NCBI GenBank assembly: GCA_029558535.1
Contig: JAKQEK010000043.1
Location: 1-62,812, forward strand
DNA length: 62,812 nucleotides
Direction of reading: 5' to 3'
From: Bacteroidota bacterium
GTDB lineage: Bacteria > Bacteroidota > Bacteroidia > Bacteroidales > ML635J-15
Position numbers and translations under genes: made by a program. The notes below the pieces were generated by a model that was not told where the DNA came from, did not search any database, and saw only the letters and a program-made list of their open reading frames with translations. Of the stretch, positions 8,111 through 17,320 are shown piece by piece. Within the stretch, counting starts at the first letter, position 1. The number at the start of each line of letters is the position of its first letter.

Positions 8111-9571
8111 ATGTTAAAACAGAGTTTACAGCAGAAGTTATTACAGAAATTATCTCCGCAACAGATACAAATGATCAAGTTGCTGGAACTCCCTACACTT
8201 CAACTGGAACAAAGAATTAAAAAAGAATTGGAAGAAAATCCGGCTCTTGATGAAGGTCAGGATGAAGAGGAAGATGTGTTATCTGATGTTGATCAGAATG
8301 AAAATGAAAACGACGATTCAAAAGACGATGATGAGTTTTCTCTTGAAGACTATATGGAAGATGACGATGATACTCCTGCATATAAATTAACTACCAACAA
8401 CACTTCCAAGGACGACGATCATAAAGAAATCCCATATTCAGCAGCAAAATCTTTTCAGGAGCATCTTTCAGAACAATTAATGCTGAAAGAACTTACCGAT
8501 CGCGAAAAATTATTAGCTGTATATTTGATTGGAAATATTGATGATGATGGATATCTTAGACGTGAATTGGATGCTATTGTTGACGATATCGCTTTTTCGC
8601 AAAATTTAACCACTAGTGTTGATGAACTGCAAAATGTTCTGGAAATCGTTAAAGAACTTGATCCTGCCGGAATTGGAGCACAATCATTACAAGAATGTCT
8701 TATTTTGCAGCTTGAAAGAAAAGAAAACCAAAACGTAAATGTAAAAACAGCCAAAAAGATACTGTTAGAATGCTTTGACGAATTTACAAAAAAGCATTAT
8801 CCCAAAATTATGTCAAAATGTTCGTTAAATGATGTTGAACTAAAATCTGCTGTGGATGTAATTCTTAAGCTCAACCCAAAACCGGGAAGTTCATTTGGCG
8901 AACCTCAAACCAGATCAATCCAGGCTATTGTTCCTGATTTTATTCTTGATATTCAAAGCAATAAAATAGAAATCTCTTTAAACTCCCGAAACGCACCAGA
9001 ATTAAAAATAAATAAGAGTTTTGCTCAAATGCTTGAAGAATATGCCTCAGCAAAAAATTCGGGACGAAGTAATAAAGACGCTGTTGTTTTTATCAAACAG
9101 AAAATTGATTCAGCAAAATGGTTTATTGATGCAATTATTCAACGTCAAAACACTTTGTTGTTTACTATGAATGCCATTGCAGATTTCCAGAAAGGTTTTT
9201 TCCTTTCCGGTGACGAAACAAATCTCAAACCAATGATTCTGAAAGACATTGCAGAAATTACCGGTTTAGATATTTCGACCATTTCGAGAGTTGCAAACTC
9301 CAAATATGTTTCTACTCCTTACGGAAATTATTCGTTAAAATACTTCTTCAGTGAAGGTATGCAAACAGATACAGGAGAAGAGGTTTCAACTCGCGAAATA
9401 AAACAAATACTTAAAGATTGTATTGGTGCCGAAAACAAATCGAAACCTCTAACCGATGATAAACTTGCTGAAATTTTAAAGTCAAAAGGTTATCAGATTG
9501 CCAGACGTACCGTTGCAAAATACCGCGAACAACTTGATATTCCTGTGGCACGTCTGAGAAAGGAATTATAA
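8111..9571 (+). CDS. rpoN: RNA polymerase sigma-54 factor RpoN
   Basis: 486 residues. Sigma-54 directs RNA polymerase to -24/-12 promoters and needs an AAA+ activator. Region I is Gln/Leu-rich (LKQSLQQKLLQKLSPQQIQ...IKLLELPTLQLEQRI), region II is strongly acidic (residues 50-95), and the core-binding domain follows. The helix-turn-helix DISTISRVANSKYVSTPYG precedes the C-terminal RpoN box ARRTVAKYREQLDIP. Length is normal. The downstream gene starts within its stop codon (TAATG). Confidence 0.96.
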   Translation: MLKQSLQQKLLQKLSPQQIQMIKLLELPTLQLEQRIKKELEENPALDEGQDEEEDVLSDVDQNENENDDSKDDDEFSLEDYMEDDDDTPAYKLTTNNTSKDDDHKEIPYSAAKSFQEHLSEQLMLKELTDREKLLAVYLIGNIDDDGYLRRELDAIVDDIAFSQNLTTSVDELQNVLEIVKELDPAGIGAQSLQECLILQLERKENQNVNVKTAKKILLECFDEFTKKHYPKIMSKCSLNDVELKSAVDVILKLNPKPGSSFGEPQTRSIQAIVPDFILDIQSNKIEISLNSRNAPELKINKSFAQMLEEYASAKNSGRSNKDAVVFIKQKIDSAKWFIDAIIQRQNTLLFTMNAIADFQKGFFLSGDETNLKPMILKDIAEITGLDISTISRVANSKYVSTPYGNYSLKYFFSEGMQTDTGEEVSTREIKQILKDCIGAENKSKPLTDDKLAEILKSKGYQIARRTVAKYREQLDIPVARLRKEL

Positions 9572-10194
9572 TGCAAAAAGAACGCATTTTTAATTATTTA
9601 GCTAGAGCAGTAAGTTATGCATTCCATCCACTACTTATGGCAAGTTTTGCGGTATTAATTGTCTTTAATTCAGGTCATTATCTGAGTGTTGTAAATGCAG
9701 AATTAAGAAACACAATTTATTCAATTTACCTCATCCTTACTTTTGTTTTACCCGCTTTATTCATCCCTGTGTTTTATTATCTTGGGATAATTTCAAAACT
9801 CGAAATTGACGATAAAAAGGAAAGGCTGCTCCCCCTGATGACTGTTGCAATAATGTACGCACTTGCATGGTATTTCATGAGTAGAGTGTCTATGCCCCCA
9901 ATTTTATTAAATATAATCCTAGCATCCCTAATTTCAGTTCTTATTACTTCAGTCATCACAATTTTCTGGAAAATAAGTTTACATTGTGCCGGTATGGGAG
10001 GTCTTCTGGGATTTGTGTTTTATCTGGCCAATCAAAAAGATTTGTCGATGTTATTAATTGGTTTTATTGTTATCCTTGCTTCAGGTGTAGTTGCGTCATC
10101 CAGATTGTACCTAAAAAGACATTCTCAGGCTCAGGTTTATGTGGGTTATGCCGTAGGATTTTTTGTTGTATATATTTCAATGATGATTCTTTAA
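9571..10194 (+). CDS. PAP2-like membrane protein, degenerate
   Basis: 207 residues with about six membrane segments. Parts resemble the three PAP2 phosphatase motifs but are degraded: DKKERLLPL for KxxxxxxRP, SLHCAGMGG for the PSGH motif, and SSRLYLKRHSQAQVYVG for SRxxxxxHxxxD. In the last motif Arg and His remain but Asp is Gln. Bacteroidota often carry such a protein beside rpoN. Whether it is still a lipid phosphatase is doubtful. It overlaps rpoN by one base and is followed 1 bp later by the DUF4834 gene. Confidence 0.7.
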   Translation: MQKERIFNYLARAVSYAFHPLLMASFAVLIVFNSGHYLSVVNAELRNTIYSIYLILTFVLPALFIPVFYYLGIISKLEIDDKKERLLPLMTVAIMYALAWYFMSRVSMPPILLNIILASLISVLITSVITIFWKISLHCAGMGGLLGFVFYLANQKDLSMLLIGFIVILASGVVASSRLYLKRHSQAQVYVGYAVGFFVVYISMMIL

Positions 10195-10195
10195 T

Positions 10196-10450
10196 ATGTG
10201 GTTTTTAAAATTTTTGTTAATTGTCGCCATAGTTTATCTGTTAGGATATCTGTTTTTAAGAGTAATTCTTCCTTGGCTTCTTAAAAAAATGGTTAAAAAA
10301 TTTGCAAAAAAAATGAATATGCAGTTTGATGACTCTCCAAAACAAAAAAAACAGGGCTCAATAAATATTGACTATGTGCCTGATAATCAAAATGTTGAAA
10401 AGTCAGAAGATATTAAGGGCGATTATGTTGATTTTGAAGAAATAAAATAA
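10196..10450 (+). CDS. Small membrane protein, DUF4834-like
   Basis: 84 residues. A single hydrophobic segment (about 3-26, FLKFLLIVAIVYLLGYLFLR) is followed by a very basic stretch (LLKKMVKKFAKKMN) and an acidic C-terminal tail ending in YVDFEEIK. Position after a PAP2-like gene and rpoN, and this architecture, fit the Bacteroidota family DUF4834. The function is unknown. It is translationally close to both neighbours. Confidence 0.7.
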   Translation: MWFLKFLLIVAIVYLLGYLFLRVILPWLLKKMVKKFAKKMNMQFDDSPKQKKQGSINIDYVPDNQNVEKSEDIKGDYVDFEEIK

Positions 10451-11191
10451 ATGCTACGACTAGTTAGAATTATATTATTTAAGGTGTTAGGAGTTAAATT
10501 ATATCTGCGACTAATCAGTTGCATCTACATTAAACTAGTAAATTTAGGTTGGGGCAAAGCAAAATATCCCGAATTGCACTATCTTAAAAATATTATTAAA
10601 CCCGGTTACAATTGCATTGACATTGGTGCAAACATGGGATACTATTCGTATTTTTTATCAAAATATTCAGGACAAACAGGTAAAATATTTGCTATTGAGC
10701 CGGTACCTCTTTTTTGCAAAATATGGGAGAAAAATACTTCAAAATCTAAATATAAAAATTTAACCCTTTTCCCTTTTGCTTTAGGCGAAAAGGAATCTCA
10801 GGCTGAAATGGGGACTCCAGTAATTAACGGCATTTTGCATCATGGAATGACAAAAGTAATCACTAAAAGTGAATCACATTATAATAAAACATTTACTGTA
10901 GAGATGAAAAATCCCGACACCTTATTTTCTAAAATAGACAAAATAGATTTTATTAAAATTGATGTCGAAGGATATGAAAGTATTGTCGTTGAGAATATGA
11001 AAGAAACCATACAGAGACACAAGCCTCTAATACAAAGCGAATTAAGTGGTACGAAAAACAGGCTCAATGTAATTAAAATAATAACTGATTTGGGATACTC
11101 TGTCAATTACTTAAAAGATAATCATTTTGAAATAGCTACACCTGAGATTATTGAGACCTATCAAAATGATTTCTATTTTAAACCAAACTAA
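10451..11191 (+). CDS. FkbM family methyltransferase
   Basis: 246 residues. SAM-dependent O-methyltransferase fold: motif I is CIDIGANMGYYSYF (about 55-68), the acidic end of strand 2 is FAIEPVP, and DFIKIDVEGYES is the FkbM signature. Family members methylate sugars, polyketides or glycolipids; the substrate cannot be read from the sequence. It starts directly after the stop codon of the DUF4834 gene and so belongs to the rpoN transcript or a sub-operon with the nucleoside hydrolase. Confidence 0.88.
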   Translation: MLRLVRIILFKVLGVKLYLRLISCIYIKLVNLGWGKAKYPELHYLKNIIKPGYNCIDIGANMGYYSYFLSKYSGQTGKIFAIEPVPLFCKIWEKNTSKSKYKNLTLFPFALGEKESQAEMGTPVINGILHHGMTKVITKSESHYNKTFTVEMKNPDTLFSKIDKIDFIKIDVEGYESIVVENMKETIQRHKPLIQSELSGTKNRLNVIKIITDLGYSVNYLKDNHFEIATPEIIETYQNDFYFKPN

Positions 11192-11196
11192 TATTA

Positions 11197-12621
11197 ATGA
11201 AAGAGCTGGTTTTAATAATATTTTCTGTAATTATCGTATCACAAACAAACAATTTGTATGCACATAAGAGAGCAAAATACAATATTGTAATTGATACCGA
11301 TGCCGGGATAGATGATTTTCGTGCTATTACATACTTTTGTGCATCAAAAGACTTCAATATTAATTGTATTTCAACAGTTGATGGAGTATTAGAACCTCAA
11401 ATTGGAGCTGAGTACATTTCGAGATTATTAAATGTGTATCATCACGAAGGGGTTCCGATCGGAACGGGATCAAATTTTGAAGCATCAAAACAATACTCAA
11501 AACACGCTTTGTTTTATTGGGAGAAAATGTTCAAGGATATAATAATACAGCCTAGACCACCTGCAATTGATTTGCTTGATTTATCAATAAAAAACGAAAA
11601 GGGCAGAACAATAATTATTGCTTTGGGACCACTTTCAAACATTGCAGAATTACTTGAAAAATATCCTGAAAATGCAATGAAAATTGAAACTATCTTATGG
11701 TATTGCAACTTTACAGACAAACCCGACGGTTATAACTATAAGCAAAACATTAAAGCTTACGAATACATTATTAAGACTAAGGTTCCATTAAAAATGTTTT
11801 CCGGTTCAGAGCAAACTTATATGGAAGATTTTTTACAAATTTGTAATGAAATAAATTCTGTATATGCAAAAACCCTTTCCGTTTTTTTTGCAGTTCAGAC
11901 AAAACACTCATCATATTATTGGGATGAACTTTCAGCATTATATCTCCTCTATCCGACTATATTTCAGGAAGATATTATTTCTGATTTTACGCGTAAAATA
12001 ACGTTAAAATCAGGGACTATTCCTGATATTTTAGTTACATCAATTCTAAACAGTGACAAACCTGATGAAGGTGTGGTTTTCAATGAAATACCTATTTCTG
12101 GTTATATGTTGAAAACTGACATTGATAACATTTCCCAGCAGTTAATAGAAAAACATGGATATGCAGAATTTAAAATCGTTTCATTAACATCAGAAATTCA
12201 TTCGCACATGGGAATTTACTCAATCCTGGGGGCAAAAACCGGCCTTAGAATTATGGAATATCTTCATGCAGGATTGGATGAAATAGAACTAATTTCATAC
12301 GCAGGATTTACTCCTCCCATTAGTTGTTTTAATGACGGGCTGCAAGTTGGGACAGGTTCAACAATTGGTTATGGAACAATTTCAGTAGATACTGAATTGT
12401 CGGTAAGACCGGCTGTATTAGTAAAGTATAATGGCAGAGAAATATTGTTTTCGATAAAACAAGAAATCATTAAAAAAGCCGAAAACGATGTATCCCAGCT
12501 TATTAAAGCTCATGGTCTGGAAAGCGAGATGTACTGGATTAAACTTCGCGAAATTTCAATCTTAAATTACTGGCTTGAACTAAGTCGTTTTGATATATTA
12601 GAAATTGAAGAAATTAAGTAA
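11197..12621 (+). CDS. Exported nucleoside hydrolase fused to an FmdE-like domain
   Basis: 474 residues with a likely signal peptide (1-22). Residues about 28-310 are an inosine/uridine-preferring nucleoside hydrolase; the Ca-binding motif DTDAGIDD is at 33-40. The usual late His-Asp pair appears as YWDELSALYLLYP: the Asp is kept and the His is Trp, so substrate range may differ. Residues about 320-474 resemble the FmdE family (formylmethanofuran dehydrogenase subunit E): HSHMGIYSILGAKTGLRIME (from 335), then DGLQVGTGSTIGYGT. The family Cys after HxH is Met here. The fusion is unusual. It is the last gene of the rpoN-started cluster and converges on the M1 peptidase gene. Confidence 0.75.
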   Translation: MKELVLIIFSVIIVSQTNNLYAHKRAKYNIVIDTDAGIDDFRAITYFCASKDFNINCISTVDGVLEPQIGAEYISRLLNVYHHEGVPIGTGSNFEASKQYSKHALFYWEKMFKDIIIQPRPPAIDLLDLSIKNEKGRTIIIALGPLSNIAELLEKYPENAMKIETILWYCNFTDKPDGYNYKQNIKAYEYIIKTKVPLKMFSGSEQTYMEDFLQICNEINSVYAKTLSVFFAVQTKHSSYYWDELSALYLLYPTIFQEDIISDFTRKITLKSGTIPDILVTSILNSDKPDEGVVFNEIPISGYMLKTDIDNISQQLIEKHGYAEFKIVSLTSEIHSHMGIYSILGAKTGLRIMEYLHAGLDEIELISYAGFTPPISCFNDGLQVGTGSTIGYGTISVDTELSVRPAVLVKYNGREILFSIKQEIIKKAENDVSQLIKAHGLESEMYWIKLREISILNYWLELSRFDILEIEEIK

Positions 12622-12624
12622 TCT

Positions 12625-14556
12625 CTATTTTGACAGAATTATTTTACTATTTGATATTTTTTCTTCACTAATAACCAACAAATAATAAACCCCATTACTA
12701 ATCCAACCAAAGTCAAGATAATTTGAATTGCCTGTAAATTCAGATTCGAAAATTATCTTTCCCTCAAGGTTAAATAATTTTACCTCATAATCTCCTGATT
12801 TTTGAGTATAAATGTTTATCCCACCGTTTGAAGGATTTGGAAAAACTTTAGCTAAATCAGTATAATTATTAATAATCTCCGAATGAACAGAAGAAACATC
12901 GGCTAGGACTGATAGATTTGGATTTACAATAACATCAGTAACTACACCTGTAACAGGTATCTGATAAGTACAATAATTTGATTCAACATTTTCTCTAGTT
13001 ATAATGCTAGTTTCATCATCATATACGACTTCGAATTCCATAGGGACGGTAAATAATGGGGTAACATCAGAAGCTGTAGTAGTTTGAGTCATTTCAATGT
13101 TTAACACATTATCAGTTTGCGACCAGGTCACAGAATATATTGGATAACCTTCTCCGTAGTACCATTGTTGAAAGAATGGCTCAAAATCAATCTCTGTTTC
13201 ATTTTCAAACACCTCTTTAAAATCTTCTCCTGAAGCCGTTGAGTGTCCATAAATATTCAGATATTCCTGCATAGCGGAAAAGAACAACTCGTCGTCATCA
13301 ATAATATATCTTATCATATGAACCAAATATGCTCCTTTTCTATAACTTAGTCTATAATCGAAAACTCTGGCAACGCTTGATAGTTCTTCAAATGGGACAT
13401 ATACCGATCCGGTCGGAGCCTCTTTTGCCAATGTCATACATTCTTCAAGCCATGCTTGGCCATAATAATCGCCTTGAATTTCCTTTAGCCCTATATATTC
13501 ACCATAACTTGCAAAACCTTCATTAATCCATATATCCTGCCAGTTTGAACAGGTAAGATAGTCTCCAAACCAGGAATGTGTTAACTCATGAATAACCAAT
13601 CTAAAACTAAAATATCCCAATGTAGTCATGGTTTGATGTTCCATTCCGCCATTTAATGGTACAATACAATGCCCGTATTTCTCTTCAGAGAATGGATATA
13701 ATCCAAATTTATCGCTTAAAAGCTGAAGCATATTAGAAGTATTATTAATGTAATATGCATTTTCATTTAGATATGTAGCATTATCTGGAATATAATTTTG
13801 CACAAGAATTTGAGTAGAAAAATTTGGGATTTCGGCATAAAATGAATAATCCTGATATTTACCAACAGCTACAGAAATCAAATAGTAATTAATAGGATAT
13901 GAAGACTGCCATTCTACTCGTTTTTTACCTCCACCAACATTTACTTCATTAACCAGCAAGCCATTCGAACCGGCTTTCAGTGTTTCGGGAATAGTAATGT
14001 AAACATAAACCGAGTCGGCTTTGTCAGAAAGGACTTGTTTACATGGAAACCAATATTTTGCAGAATAAGGTTCCGATAAAGAATATGTGAACTGATACAT
14101 TTGTGTACTATACCAGTCTGCATCATAAAACATTCCATCCGAAGGCGATCCATGATAAAATATCTCCGCAGAAACCATATAGTCATCGTTAAAATCTACA
14201 GTATGGCTATAATTAATTACTATTTTATCGTCAGAATGGGAAAATGTTCGAATTGCCCCATTAATTTTAATCGAGTCAACTGTCATTCCTGATTTAAAAT
14301 CAAATACGAGCTCATTATTATATTCCGTCAATAAATTCAAATCAATTCTTGTACTACCCGATAAATACACACTTGTATTACTCATTTCGAGATTTAGAAA
14401 ATAGAAACCAATATCATAATGCATCAATCGAGAGTCATTTTCATGATCCAATGCTTTACTAAATCTATAAGAATACTTAAAGAAATCGTATTCCTGCGAA
14501 AAAACGGATATTGACATTACACAGGAAAAGCAAAGTATGGCTATTATATATTTCAT
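12625..14556 (-). CDS. Secreted M1 family metallopeptidase with T9SS sorting domain
   Basis: 643 residues: signal peptide (MKYIIAILCFSCVMSISVFS), an N-terminal M1 beta domain, and a gluzincin catalytic domain. GGMEHQT is the substrate-binding GxMEN counterpart, and HELTH (323-327) with the downstream WINEGFASY Glu forms the zinc site. The last 75 residues are a type A T9SS sorting domain, from VFPNPSNGGINIY to SNSKIILSK. It should be exported by the Sec and type IX systems and act as a cell-surface or secreted aminopeptidase. It follows alkD by 3 bp on the same transcript. Confidence 0.92.
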   Translation of the reverse strand: MKYIIAILCFSCVMSISVFSQEYDFFKYSYRFSKALDHENDSRLMHYDIGFYFLNLEMSNTSVYLSGSTRIDLNLLTEYNNELVFDFKSGMTVDSIKINGAIRTFSHSDDKIVINYSHTVDFNDDYMVSAEIFYHGSPSDGMFYDADWYSTQMYQFTYSLSEPYSAKYWFPCKQVLSDKADSVYVYITIPETLKAGSNGLLVNEVNVGGGKKRVEWQSSYPINYYLISVAVGKYQDYSFYAEIPNFSTQILVQNYIPDNATYLNENAYYINNTSNMLQLLSDKFGLYPFSEEKYGHCIVPLNGGMEHQTMTTLGYFSFRLVIHELTHSWFGDYLTCSNWQDIWINEGFASYGEYIGLKEIQGDYYGQAWLEECMTLAKEAPTGSVYVPFEELSSVARVFDYRLSYRKGAYLVHMIRYIIDDDELFFSAMQEYLNIYGHSTASGEDFKEVFENETEIDFEPFFQQWYYGEGYPIYSVTWSQTDNVLNIEMTQTTTASDVTPLFTVPMEFEVVYDDETSIITRENVESNYCTYQIPVTGVVTDVIVNPNLSVLADVSSVHSEIINNYTDLAKVFPNPSNGGINIYTQKSGDYEVKLFNLEGKIIFESEFTGNSNYLDFGWISNGVYYLLVISEEKISNSKIILSK

Positions 14557-14559
14557 AAT

Positions 14560-15255
14560 CTAAGATATCAAGCCTTTACTATCCATCCATTTTATTGCTT
14601 CACGTTTGCTGAGTGATTTGAGTGTTGTGTTTTGAATTATAAAATTCAGCACCCATTTATAATCTGTTTTGGAATAAACTCTTAATGCCCAACCAATAGC
14701 CTTCTGCACAAAGAAATCATTATGGCCGGCATTTTCGAGAATATGTCTTGACAAAATTTCAGTATTAGTTTTTTTCTTGTAGGATAATTGATAAATAATT
14801 GAAACTCTTTTAAGCCAAATATTTTTTGAATGACTCCATGAATCTGTTATTGCGACTGCAAGATTTGGATATTTGAGAAAATATGCTGAGATAATCTTAC
14901 TGCTAATTATATCAACAGTATCCCACCAAGATTTCGTTAAAATAAGGCTTTCAAAATAAACAATATCAGTTGGAGACCATTTACGTTTATGTTTAATAAT
15001 CAATTGCAACGCAAAATAATGATATTCTCTTTCGGGCAAATTAAACAATTCCTTAACCAACATTTTGGTCTCATCATAATCAGGTACCGGAAAAGTATTG
15101 AAAAAAACTTTAAATAACTCTTTTCTTCTTGGTGCTAAAATCCCTAAAAAAGGAAAATTATTCTTCATATAAGCTGACATTGCTTCAGCTTCAACAGGAT
15201 TTTGGTACTTTTCAAAAAACTCTTTCACCTTATTTACATAATCCGACAATAACAT
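14560..15255 (-). CDS. DNA alkylation repair protein (AlkD-like)
   Basis: 231 residues of HEAT-like helical repeats. Residues SWWDTVDIISSKIISAYF and the C-terminal SKREAIKWMDSKGL are typical of the AlkD family. These DNA glycosylases remove 3- and 7-alkylpurines without flipping the base. No signal peptide, so cytoplasmic. It has its own consensus promoter (15309-15339) and precedes the M1 peptidase gene. Confidence 0.88.
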   Translation of the reverse strand: MLLSDYVNKVKEFFEKYQNPVEAEAMSAYMKNNFPFLGILAPRRKELFKVFFNTFPVPDYDETKMLVKELFNLPEREYHYFALQLIIKHKRKWSPTDIVYFESLILTKSWWDTVDIISSKIISAYFLKYPNLAVAITDSWSHSKNIWLKRVSIIYQLSYKKKTNTEILSRHILENAGHNDFFVQKAIGWALRVYSKTDYKWVLNFIIQNTTLKSLSKREAIKWMDSKGLIS

Positions 15256-15308
15256 GATATACTATAATATTAATTAAAAAAAATTGACTTCCCTATTTTG
15301 ATTCCTTA

Positions 15309-15339
15309 CAAAAATACTCTATATAAACAATAAAACAAA
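15309..15339 (-). promoter_or_regulatory. Promoter of alkD-M1 peptidase
   Basis: On the minus strand: TTTG (15336-15339), a 19-base spacer and TATTTTTG (15309-15316). This is one of the best matches in the window to the Bacteroidota consensus. It gives a 5' leader of roughly 45 bases before the alkD ATG. Confidence 0.7.
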
Positions 15340-15388
15340 TGCTTTATGTATAATATTCTTAAAAATAACAGAGTTTTTATAGCAATTA

Positions 15389-15419
15389 TTTGTATTTTGC
15401 GAATAATGCAATATTTTTA
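15389..15419 (+). promoter_or_regulatory. Promoter of lpxK
   Basis: TTTG (15389-15392), a 19-base spacer and TATTTTTA (15412-15419; the last base departs from the consensus G). The lpxK ATG is at 15438. Confidence 0.5.
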
Positions 15420-15437
15420 TATTGAAATTTTTAAATA

Positions 15438-16559
15438 ATGATGAAGGACAGTCCAAATCTAATATTATTTATATTGTTATCCCCCATGGTTATTATTTAT
15501 AGAATTGCTATATCTATAAGAAATTTCTGTTATGACAATAAAATCCTAAAAACAAAAGAATATAGCCTTCCTGTGATTTCTATCGGAAATATCAGTATTG
15601 GTGGAACCGGAAAGACTCCACATACTGAATTTATTTTAAAAATGTTAAAAAAAGAATATTCGGTAGCAATATTAAGTCGAGGTTATAAAAGAAAAACAAA
15701 AGGTTTTAGAATTATTGATATAACGGATAATCATTATGATGCCGGAGACGAACCTTTGCAAATCAAACAAAAATTTCCGGATGTAATAGTTTCTGTTTGT
15801 GAAAGCCGAACAGCAGGAGTTGACAAATTGTTAGAGATGTATCCCGACTTAAATTTAATTATTCTTGATGACGCTTTTCAACATAGAAGAATAAGTCCCG
15901 GGTTATCAATATTATTAAATAATTATCACCATCCTATTGCAAAAGACTATCTTTTGCCTTTGGGAAGGCTTCGGGAGCCTCGTTCTGCAAGTCACAGAGC
16001 TCATATAGTGATTTTCAGCAAATGCCCGGCAGACTTAAAACCGATTGAAAGACGAATTTTGTCACAGGAAGTAGATATTATGCCATATCAATATTTGTTT
16101 TTCTCAACCCTGAAGTATCACGATCTAACACCGGTTTTTAATGCCGAAGAAAATAAAATCAAAATAACCGAATTGAAAGATTACAACGTACTTGCGTTTA
16201 CCGGTATTGCCAGATCAAGTGATTTAGCAAGTTATCTTAATGATAATTCTAAAAGTTTAAAACATATTAAATTCCCTGATCATTATAACTATAAACAAAA
16301 AGATATTATCAAAATTCAGGAAATTTATAAAACGATTAAATCAAAAAAAATAATAGTAGTTACAGAAAAAGATGCAGTACGTCTAAAAAGCACAGATTTT
16401 TTTAATGAAGAAATAAAAAAAGCTGTATATTGCATACCAATCGAAGTAGAATTAATTTGCAGCGACGAAGAAAGGAAACAATTTGATAACCAAATATTCA
16501 GTTATGTCAGAAACAATAAAAGATACAGTAAATTATATAAAAACTCATATTCAGGTTAA
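15438..16559 (+). CDS. lpxK: Tetraacyldisaccharide 4'-kinase LpxK
   Basis: 373 residues. LpxK phosphorylates the 4' position of the lipid A precursor at the inner membrane. One N-terminal membrane helix is followed by the P-loop GGTGKTP (55-61), LSRGYKRKTKG, and the LILDDAFQHRRI block typical of the family. A second ATG directly follows the first. The 3' end overlaps the purine nucleoside phosphorylase gene by 56 bp in another frame, which suggests coupled translation. Confidence 0.94.
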   Translation: MMKDSPNLILFILLSPMVIIYRIAISIRNFCYDNKILKTKEYSLPVISIGNISIGGTGKTPHTEFILKMLKKEYSVAILSRGYKRKTKGFRIIDITDNHYDAGDEPLQIKQKFPDVIVSVCESRTAGVDKLLEMYPDLNLIILDDAFQHRRISPGLSILLNNYHHPIAKDYLLPLGRLREPRSASHRAHIVIFSKCPADLKPIERRILSQEVDIMPYQYLFFSTLKYHDLTPVFNAEENKIKITELKDYNVLAFTGIARSSDLASYLNDNSKSLKHIKFPDHYNYKQKDIIKIQEIYKTIKSKKIIVVTEKDAVRLKSTDFFNEEIKKAVYCIPIEVELICSDEERKQFDNQIFSYVRNNKRYSKLYKNSYSG

Positions 16560-17313
16560 TCCTGAAATAGGAATTATTTTAGGGACAGGTCTTGGTGGTC
16601 TGGTACGAGACATTAAAATTGAAATAAGTATCCCCTATAATGAAATACCGCATTTTCCTGTTTCAACAGTAGAAGGTCATAGTGGAAAACTCATTTTCGG
16701 AAAACTCGGGGGGAAAAATGTTCTTGCCATGCAAGGGCGATTTCATTTTTATGAAGGCTACCCGATGTCTCAGGTTATTTTTCCGGTAAGAGTAATGAAA
16801 TCTTTGGGAATAAAGTATTTATTTGTTTCGAATGCCAGTGGGGGAGTAAATCCTGATTTTGAAATAGGGGACTTAATGATAATTACCGATCACATTAATC
16901 TTCTTCCGAATCCATTAATTGGTAAGCATAATCCCGAATTTGGACCTAGGTTTCCTGATATGAGTGATGCTTATGATAAAAATCTTGTCATTCGAGCCAA
17001 AGCAATTGCAAAAGAATTGAATATCAAAGTTCAAGAAGGAGTATATACTGCAACTACAGGCCCAACATTTGAAACACCTTCAGAATATAAGTATTTCAGG
17101 ATTATCGGATCTGATACCGTTGGGATGTCAACTGTTCCAGAAGTAATTGCTGCTCGCCAGATGGGTATTCCATGCTTTGCAATGTCAATAATTACTGACC
17201 TCGGCGTTCCCGGAAAAATTGTTGAAGTTACTCATGAAGAAGTTCAAAAAGTAGCATCTGCAGCCGAAACAAAAATGACCAAAATATTTACTAGATTAAT
17301 TGAAATTCTGTAA
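16504..17313 (+). CDS. Purine nucleoside phosphorylase, trimeric type
   Basis: 269 residues from ATG 16504; an upstream in-frame TTG at 16483 gives only non-conserved residues. The enzyme splits purine nucleosides with phosphate for salvage. Conserved blocks: GIILGTGLGGL, the phosphate loop VEGHSGKL, MQGRFHFYEGY, SNASGGVNP, and TGPTFETPSEYKYFRIIGSD with the purine-binding Glu. The usual Asn near the base is Asp in SIITDLG, a position known to affect 6-oxo versus 6-amino purine choice. It overlaps lpxK by 56 bp. Inosine/guanosine is the default substrate class. Confidence 0.9.
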   Translation: MSETIKDTVNYIKTHIQVNPEIGIILGTGLGGLVRDIKIEISIPYNEIPHFPVSTVEGHSGKLIFGKLGGKNVLAMQGRFHFYEGYPMSQVIFPVRVMKSLGIKYLFVSNASGGVNPDFEIGDLMIITDHINLLPNPLIGKHNPEFGPRFPDMSDAYDKNLVIRAKAIAKELNIKVQEGVYTATTGPTFETPSEYKYFRIIGSDTVGMSTVPEVIAARQMGIPCFAMSIITDLGVPGKIVEVTHEEVQKVASAAETKMTKIFTRLIEIL

Positions 17314-17320
17314 ATATATT

